Assembly (NCBI RefSeq): GCF_000237925.1
Contig: NW_017386064.1
Span: 1 to 64,000, forward strand
Direction: 5' to 3'
DNA from: Schistosoma mansoni
Lineage: Eukaryota; Platyhelminthes; Trematoda; Strigeidida; Schistosomatidae
Length of the DNA stretch: 64,000 nt
Every line of letters starts with the position of its first letter. The first letter of the stretch is position 1. Under the pieces are notes generated by a model. That model searched no databases and was not told where the DNA came from. It saw nothing but the letters and a program-made list of their open reading frames with translations. This document shows positions 59,261 to 64,000 of the stretch, piece after piece. Made by a program: the position numbers and the translations under genes.

Positions 59261-59647
59261 ATGAATACATATACCACTGCTATTGATAATAATAATGATA
59301 ATACACAGATCAATAAGATTGGACCACATACAGGGAAACTAATACAACATGCTTCTAAATTAATAAATCAGTCATCCATTGCACAACAATTTAAATTAAA
59401 TTAGCAAATGAAAACAAACACATCGGTTGCTAATGATAATACATCTACTATTACTAAAAATAAAGATTGTATTACGAGTGGTGTCAGTAATAAAACACAA
59501 GAAAACTTCAGTAATATCAAATTTGGTAAACAATCTCATCAGTTGTTACAGTAGAATCATAACGTAAAAACAAATGATCCCATCGATATTATTAGTATGG
59601 CGAAAATTATGAACAGACAAATGAACTCATCAAACTTATTAAAATAA
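59261..59647 (+). pseudogene. Asn/Thr/Lys-rich coding remnant with two in-frame TAG codons
   Basis: One frame from ATG 59261 to TAA 59645-59647 (128 codons) reads like a polar schistosome protein: MNTYTTAIDNNNDNTQINKI, SKLINQSSIAQQFKLN, then TAG (59402-59404); NTSVANDNTSTITKNKDC, FGKQSHQLLQ, then TAG (59552-59554); ending DPIDIISMAKIMNRQMNSSN. No frame shift is needed. It could be a decayed host gene end, a copy of a gene elsewhere, or chance in AT-rich DNA. Function unknown. Confidence 0.4.
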
Positions 59648-60722
59648 ATCGTTGTGTATTCATTGTCTGTGTTCTATTTCTAAGTTGTGCTTACTTGATA
59701 AATTCTGTTTATTTAAAATGACAATACTTCTAAAACTTTTACAACAAATGATAGAAATTATCGGTATACTTTTTTTAGCTTCTAAGACTGTGCATTAAGT
59801 TGCTACTAAGGGATTCATCAACACTTTATACCAATTACTCTAACTGCAGTTGAATTCAAAGCATTTGGCTCCTCAAAGGAAATGATACAAACTAATCACT
59901 GAGTGAAAATTTTAGTGGGTCACATTTGTGGATTTTCAGTCATTTTATACTGTCATCGTATGTTGTTGTATGGATTTATACAAAAATTCGAATGAATAAG
60001 CATTTAAAACACACGAATCGATAACAAATACAAATGATACCTCCTCATATAATTCTTACATATAATTCTTACTGATCACTGGCATAACCAAAAGACCGTA
60101 CCTGACTTATTATTAAATAATTACTATCAAACGGAACTAACACTCTAAGCGTTTTTATTCAACTTTGCCTAATATCAAATTGTACGATTTACTGACTTTT
60201 TCTAAATATATATCACATAAGCTAACCGGTGAAACTCGATTGTAGACAATTTTCTAGAAGATCATAAAAATGACATTTCGATTGAATTAGGTATGAATTT
60301 GTGCTGTAGCAGAAAATCGATAATATTAAAGTGTTGGTTTTAAAAAAAAATGTTAGGAATTTCTTTCGACCAGTTATCATTTTCACACAAAAATGATTAG
60401 ATCAATATTTGTCCACCAATAGAGTTTTCGGAAAAATGTTTAGTCTGCTAGTATGTTTTTTTAGAGGATATTTTTATATACATAAACGTTTTGTATAATA
60501 AGTTGTACCTATCAAATTAAAGTGTGTGGGAATTTCTAAAATAAACCAGAATATTTACACAATGGGTTTTGATTCGACACCGATGCTTAGATTTTGGAAG
60601 ACGCGTAAATTATCAATATCTTTAGAGAAAATATCAACTATTTGATCAACTCAATGGTTAAAAGTCATCATAAGATAGTATGTGGTGGTCGATATTCGAT
60701 ATTATCCCTAAACTTCGTATAT
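59648..60722. other. No recognised feature
   Basis: AT-rich intergenic DNA. Confidence 0.4.
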
Positions 60723-61236
60723 TGTTCGTCTTGATAACCGTTACTCGATAACGTCCTAACGGCGTATTAATCAGAAGGCAAAGACGAAGGGTTGATTGCG
60801 TTTATTATTGGACCACACACAGATATCCAATTTTACAGGCACGTTAAGGTTAAGCAAGCATGAAAGAGCAGTGCCGTAAAGCAGGCGAGTGAGCGTAAGA
60901 GTCGAATGAGCGAGTAAGCGTGTACAGTACGGTGTAGCGCAGTACAGAGCGGAGCGGAGCAGTGAACAAGATTAAGATGTACATATATATATATAAGTGG
61001 AAAGGCATGAATCATCGAATCAATTAAGTGATTAATAGTAAGGCTAGCGGAATGAATACATGCGTAGTCAGTAAGCAACGCTCAAGCGTACATAATAAAG
61101 GTACAACAGTATAGATAGGTTGTTATTGTATAGATGACTGTCCGTTAAGTAAGTTAACAAAAGGGCTTAGCCAAATTAGATGTAAACAAACTTAATTGTA
61201 TCTGAGCTGCTATAAGTAAAACAGGCATCATTAACA
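60723..61236 (-). repeat. Solo-LTR-like repeat, family D, copy 2 (fossil)
   Basis: About 514 bp. On the minus strand it runs from tgttaatgatgcctg to tcaagacgaaca, with a TATA-like cttatatatatatgtac and an AATAAA (caataataaacgcaatc). A stretch of short GC-rich near-repeats (about 60870-60960) lies between. Homologous to 39869-40317. No internal part nearby. Confidence 0.55.
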
Positions 61237-62411
61237 ATCCACTTATACTTTAAACTTAACGTGCTTTCAATTTGACATGAGAAGAATTTAAAATAAAATA
61301 GTCACACAGATCTTGATTTATTACGTTGAGTGCAGATCATACTGTTTGTTGCATTTAATATGCACTGAGATGAAAGTGTAAACATGTATCTTAAATATGA
61401 TAGATTATGGACTTCAAGCCGGAGACACGAAATTAATCAGTTTACGTTTGTTGAAGAGGGTATTTTCATAACGGCAGTTGTTGGGCTAACCAGCGTAAGA
61501 TTTCTGTACAGAACGTCTTTGGTATTTGGAGTTCGATTAGATACATGTAAAGTGGCATATAATATTCCCAATAGCTGACAACTATCGTTGATTCCGGCGC
61601 CCATAAAACATAGTGTTTTGAAACTGTACATAATATATAGTATCCAGGACTACATCTATGCTAATCATGAGCGCTCGGCATGACCGGACTTGAACTGGGA
61701 TGTCAGTAATTGGAAATAAGCATATATAAAATGTCAAGAAGTCAAAATTCATCGTCTCATCATTTCTGCATTAGATCCCTTCCGCCACCTCGACTCGAAT
61801 AAGTAAAATATAGTCTTTTTCAGACCATTATCCCTCTTGAATGGTTTTTCCTACATTTTTACTTGGATTGACAGATTTATACGATGGCCTGTAATAGTGT
61901 CAATGAAAGACACTGATAGAGTAGCATAAATTAGAAGTTGCCTCTGTCGATAGTTCTTAAAAGTTCTTGGAATTAAAGTGATTTACATAATATCTTAGCA
62001 ACCTACGTTCAACGATATGGTAGAAGGTCTATTCGGGCAACTTAAAGCCACATTTCCTGCCAGACTCGACAGTAACGACAACCATATGCATTATTTCTCT
62101 CTTTATTTTTGCATATTCACATCGTTAAACTGGGATCATATTGTCTATTATTAAATTTTACACATATTTTATATATTTTCTATAAATATACGAACATCTT
62201 TTAAAATCACTACCAAATATATTCTACCTGTTATTATTGTTGTATTCTGCTTCACAGACGTGTACATATAGTCTTATACAAACATATGTTAATTTGTAAG
62301 AAAGTTCTAGCTTGTATTTTAATTTTATATGATTTTTATGTGTATATTAATTGTTCACACATTTCATACTCAAGCACGCCAATAATTATTTTAATGGGAA
62401 GGGGGTTTTGT
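61237..62411. other. Unassigned DNA
   Basis: No supported gene. 61384-61700 is less AT-rich and open on both strands (64 codons each), but no protein motif is recognised; perhaps an old repeat. Confidence 0.35.
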
Positions 62412-62625
62412 GGATGCCGTCTCAGTGGTCTAGTGGTTAGGCGTTAGCGCGCGAGACAGTTAGGTCCTGAGTTCGAATTTCGCTAGGCGGGATAGTGGAT
62501 GCGCACTGCTGAGGAGTCCCACAATAGGACGAAACGGTCGTCCACTGTTTCCAGGTCTCCCATGGTGGTCTAGCTTCAATTGACTAATGATTTCAACTAT
62601 ATAAAATTATTTTAATTCCCTATTT
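62412..62625 (+). mobile_element. Family B hammerhead SINE-like element with full tRNA-like head
   Basis: The best head in the window: A box TGGTCTAGTGG (62426-62436), which fits TRGYNNARNNG, and B-box-like AGTTCGAATTT (62470-62480), spaced as in tRNA genes. The ribozyme motif (62503-62548) and tail to aaaattattttaattcc follow. Transcription by polymerase III is inferred from the boxes. Confidence 0.8.
62503..62548 (+). ncRNA. Hammerhead ribozyme motif (family B)
   Basis: GCACTG, CTGAGGA, stem II GTCC...GGAC, GAAA, CGGTCGTC, CACTGT. The core is intact, but the 3' side of stem I no longer matches, so self-cleavage is doubtful. Confidence 0.7.
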
Positions 62626-62896
62626 TATGGAGACTTATGCACTTGTAAACCAGGTATAGTATAACGACAAATTTTATTTAATTTAAATGTATCATATTTT
62701 AACGTTTATTTTACTGTATGTGATGTATATCGGAATTGAGGCAATGTAACACTTAATGATTTCCGATAATGTCTAATTCAGTACTTTCTATATATGGCAA
62801 AAATTTCGCTTAACTGAAAAACTTATTTTGAGAACAGAAGCACTCCATTTTGTATCTTTTTTCACAGGGTAAGGCTATTATGGCACCATCATCTCT

Positions 62897-63763
62897 TACT
62901 TACTTATTTACTTACTTACGCCTGTTACCCCTCGTCGAGGAGCATAGACCGCTCACCAGCATTCTCCATCCAACTCTGTCCTGAGCCTTCCTTTCCAGTT
63001 CTTTCCAGTTAACATTCATCCTTTTCATATCTGTTTCTATTTCCCGGCGTAATGTGTTCTTTGGCCTTCCTCTTTTCCGCTTCCCTTCCGGATTCCAAGT
63101 TAGGGATTGAGTCGTGATGCACATTGGTGATTTCCTTAATGTATGTCCGATCCACTTCCAACGTCTTTTCCTAATTTCCTCTTCAGCTGGAAGCTGGTTT
63201 ATCCTCTCCCATAAAACGCTGTTGCTGATAGTATCCGGCCAATGGATGTTGAGTATTTTGCGTAGACAACTGTTTATAAATACTTGTACCTTCCTGATGA
63301 TGGTCGTAGTAGTTCTCCACGTTTCAGCTCCATACATTAGGACTGTCTTGACGTTCGTATTAAAGATTCTGACTTTGAAATTAGTTGACAGTTGTTTTGA
63401 GTTCCATATGTTCTTCAATTGTAGAAATGCTGCCCTTGCTTTGCCAATCCTCGCCTTTACATCTGGATCCGATTCCCACATTGTCCGGACGTTCCATGTA
63501 CCTATAAAGAGTGTTGCTCTGGTTGTAAGAAGGTGCATCGGTCCCGTGACTTCCGAAGAATTTTGGCTTTCATCATGAGACGTCATAATTATTCCTTCAA
63601 CTCCCAGGGCAGAGTTTAAATGGTTTGAATTATTTTTTCTGGTTAGCGTTTTTTTAGCGAGTTAGCTTTTCTATGGGATGGAGTCGCTAACCCCATGCCC
63701 AACCCTCCTCCTTTACCCGGGCTTGGGACCGGCAGTAACTCTAGAAGAGCTACAGGCGGAGTT
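62897..63763 (-). mobile_element. Internally deleted RTE element with intact ends
   Basis: 867 bp flanked by the 12 bp direct repeat accatcatctct (62885-62896 and 63764-63775). The minus strand has a GC-rich 5' UTR (63587-63763), a 224-codon intact ORF (62912-63586), and a 3' tail of gtaa-type repeats (read here tacttacttatttacttactt). All of the RT and most of the endonuclease are missing, so it depends on other elements to move. Confidence 0.85.
62912..63586 (-). CDS. Fusion ORF of RTE endonuclease start and C-terminal region
   Basis: 224 codons from ATG 63586. Residues 1-37 hold the RTE endonuclease start ([20 protein letters not shown]). At ES/DPDVKAR the frame passes directly into the post-RT C-terminal region: [76 protein letters not shown], to the stop near RGNRRK. 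The frame is unbroken, unlike the other RTE copies here except the short one at 56801. The catalytic residues of both enzymes are absent, so it cannot nick or copy DNA. The kept part might bind RNA or DNA, but that is conjecture. Confidence 0.75.
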   Translation of the reverse strand: MTSHDESQNSSEVTGPMHLLTTRATLFIGTWNVRTMWESDPDVKARIGKARAAFLQLKNIWNSKQLSTNFKVRIFNTNVKTVLMYGAETWRTTTTIIRKVQVFINSCLRKILNIHWPDTISNSVLWERINQLPAEEEIRKRRWKWIGHTLRKSPMCITTQSLTWNPEGKRKRGRPKNTLRREIETDMKRMNVNWKELERKAQDRVGWRMLVSGLCSSTRGNRRK

Positions 63764-64000
63764 ACCATCATCTCTGCTTGAGTTTATATGTGTTCAAGCT
63801 TATTAGGTCCTTTGAGAATTTATTTAACAGATAAACAGTATCATTTTAGTTAGTGATGAATTGCTCATATCTTCACACATATTACTCTGATGCTTGTATG
63901 AACATACATTGCTGATTATATGTTGCGACCAACTCACATACTCTTCTCACTCGCTTAAATTTTAGCTGCTCAAATCGTTTGGTCCCTCATTACACTCTCA
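63764..64000. other. No recognised feature
   Basis: AT-rich DNA after the target duplication of the RTE element. Confidence 0.4.

Noticed and set aside
17-62480. tRNA genes at the ggttcgaatc-type B boxes
   Set aside because: They lack a full cloverleaf and are followed by ribozyme and SINE tails; they are heads of family A and B elements.
1-64000. CRISPR arrays, operons or prophage
   Set aside because: No such structure seen; introns, SINEs and LINEs show the sequence is from an animal.

Overview
The window looks like gene-poor, AT-rich DNA of a blood fluke (Schistosoma). The reasons are the Smα-type SINE-like repeats with hammerhead ribozymes, RTE-type LINEs close to schistosome SR2/SjR2, a CR1/jockey-like LINE, long (AT)n tracts, and AT-rich, Asn/Ser/Lys-rich exons. 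The species cannot be told from the sequence alone.

Three host loci can be supported. The terminal exon of an SLC10-type (bile-acid/sodium symporter family) carrier lies at 2345-3048 (+). Two exons of a C/EBP-like bZIP factor lie at 15709-15971 and 16910-17071 (+). A complete single-exon RING/B-box/coiled-coil (TRIM) protein of 672 residues lies at 50119-52137 (-). A broken coding stretch sits at 59261-59647 (+), and a short coding-like patch with two overlapping frames at 24896-25203 (-). The three host loci do not form a pathway; they are ordinary neighbours in a repeat-rich chromosome.

The rest is mobile DNA. 0-15 kb is a nest of LINEs: an RTE fragment (880-1770), a truncated second RTE-like family (3967-5165), a CR1-like LINE interrupted by an RTE scrap (5990-8650), and a nearly full-length 3.9 kb second-family RTE-like element (10413-14336) inserted into an older ~0.5 kb retroposon. 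16-27 kb holds LTR-like solo repeats, including three ~285 bp copies bounded by TG...CA with 4-5 bp target duplications. 27-50 kb and the far ends carry two families of tRNA-headed, hammerhead-bearing SINE-like elements (called here A = Smα-like and B). 60-64 kb has another LTR-like repeat and a compact, internally deleted RTE element with intact ends and a 12 bp target duplication.

The most interesting feature is the form of the hammerhead elements. Many copies of both families are two head-inverted arms joined back to back, and the whole inverted unit is flanked by one 9-13 bp target-site duplication, so it appears to have inserted as a unit. Both 200-N assembly gaps fall exactly inside such inverted units. 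Across family A copies the ribozyme's stem II shows G:C, G:U and A:U versions of the same pair.
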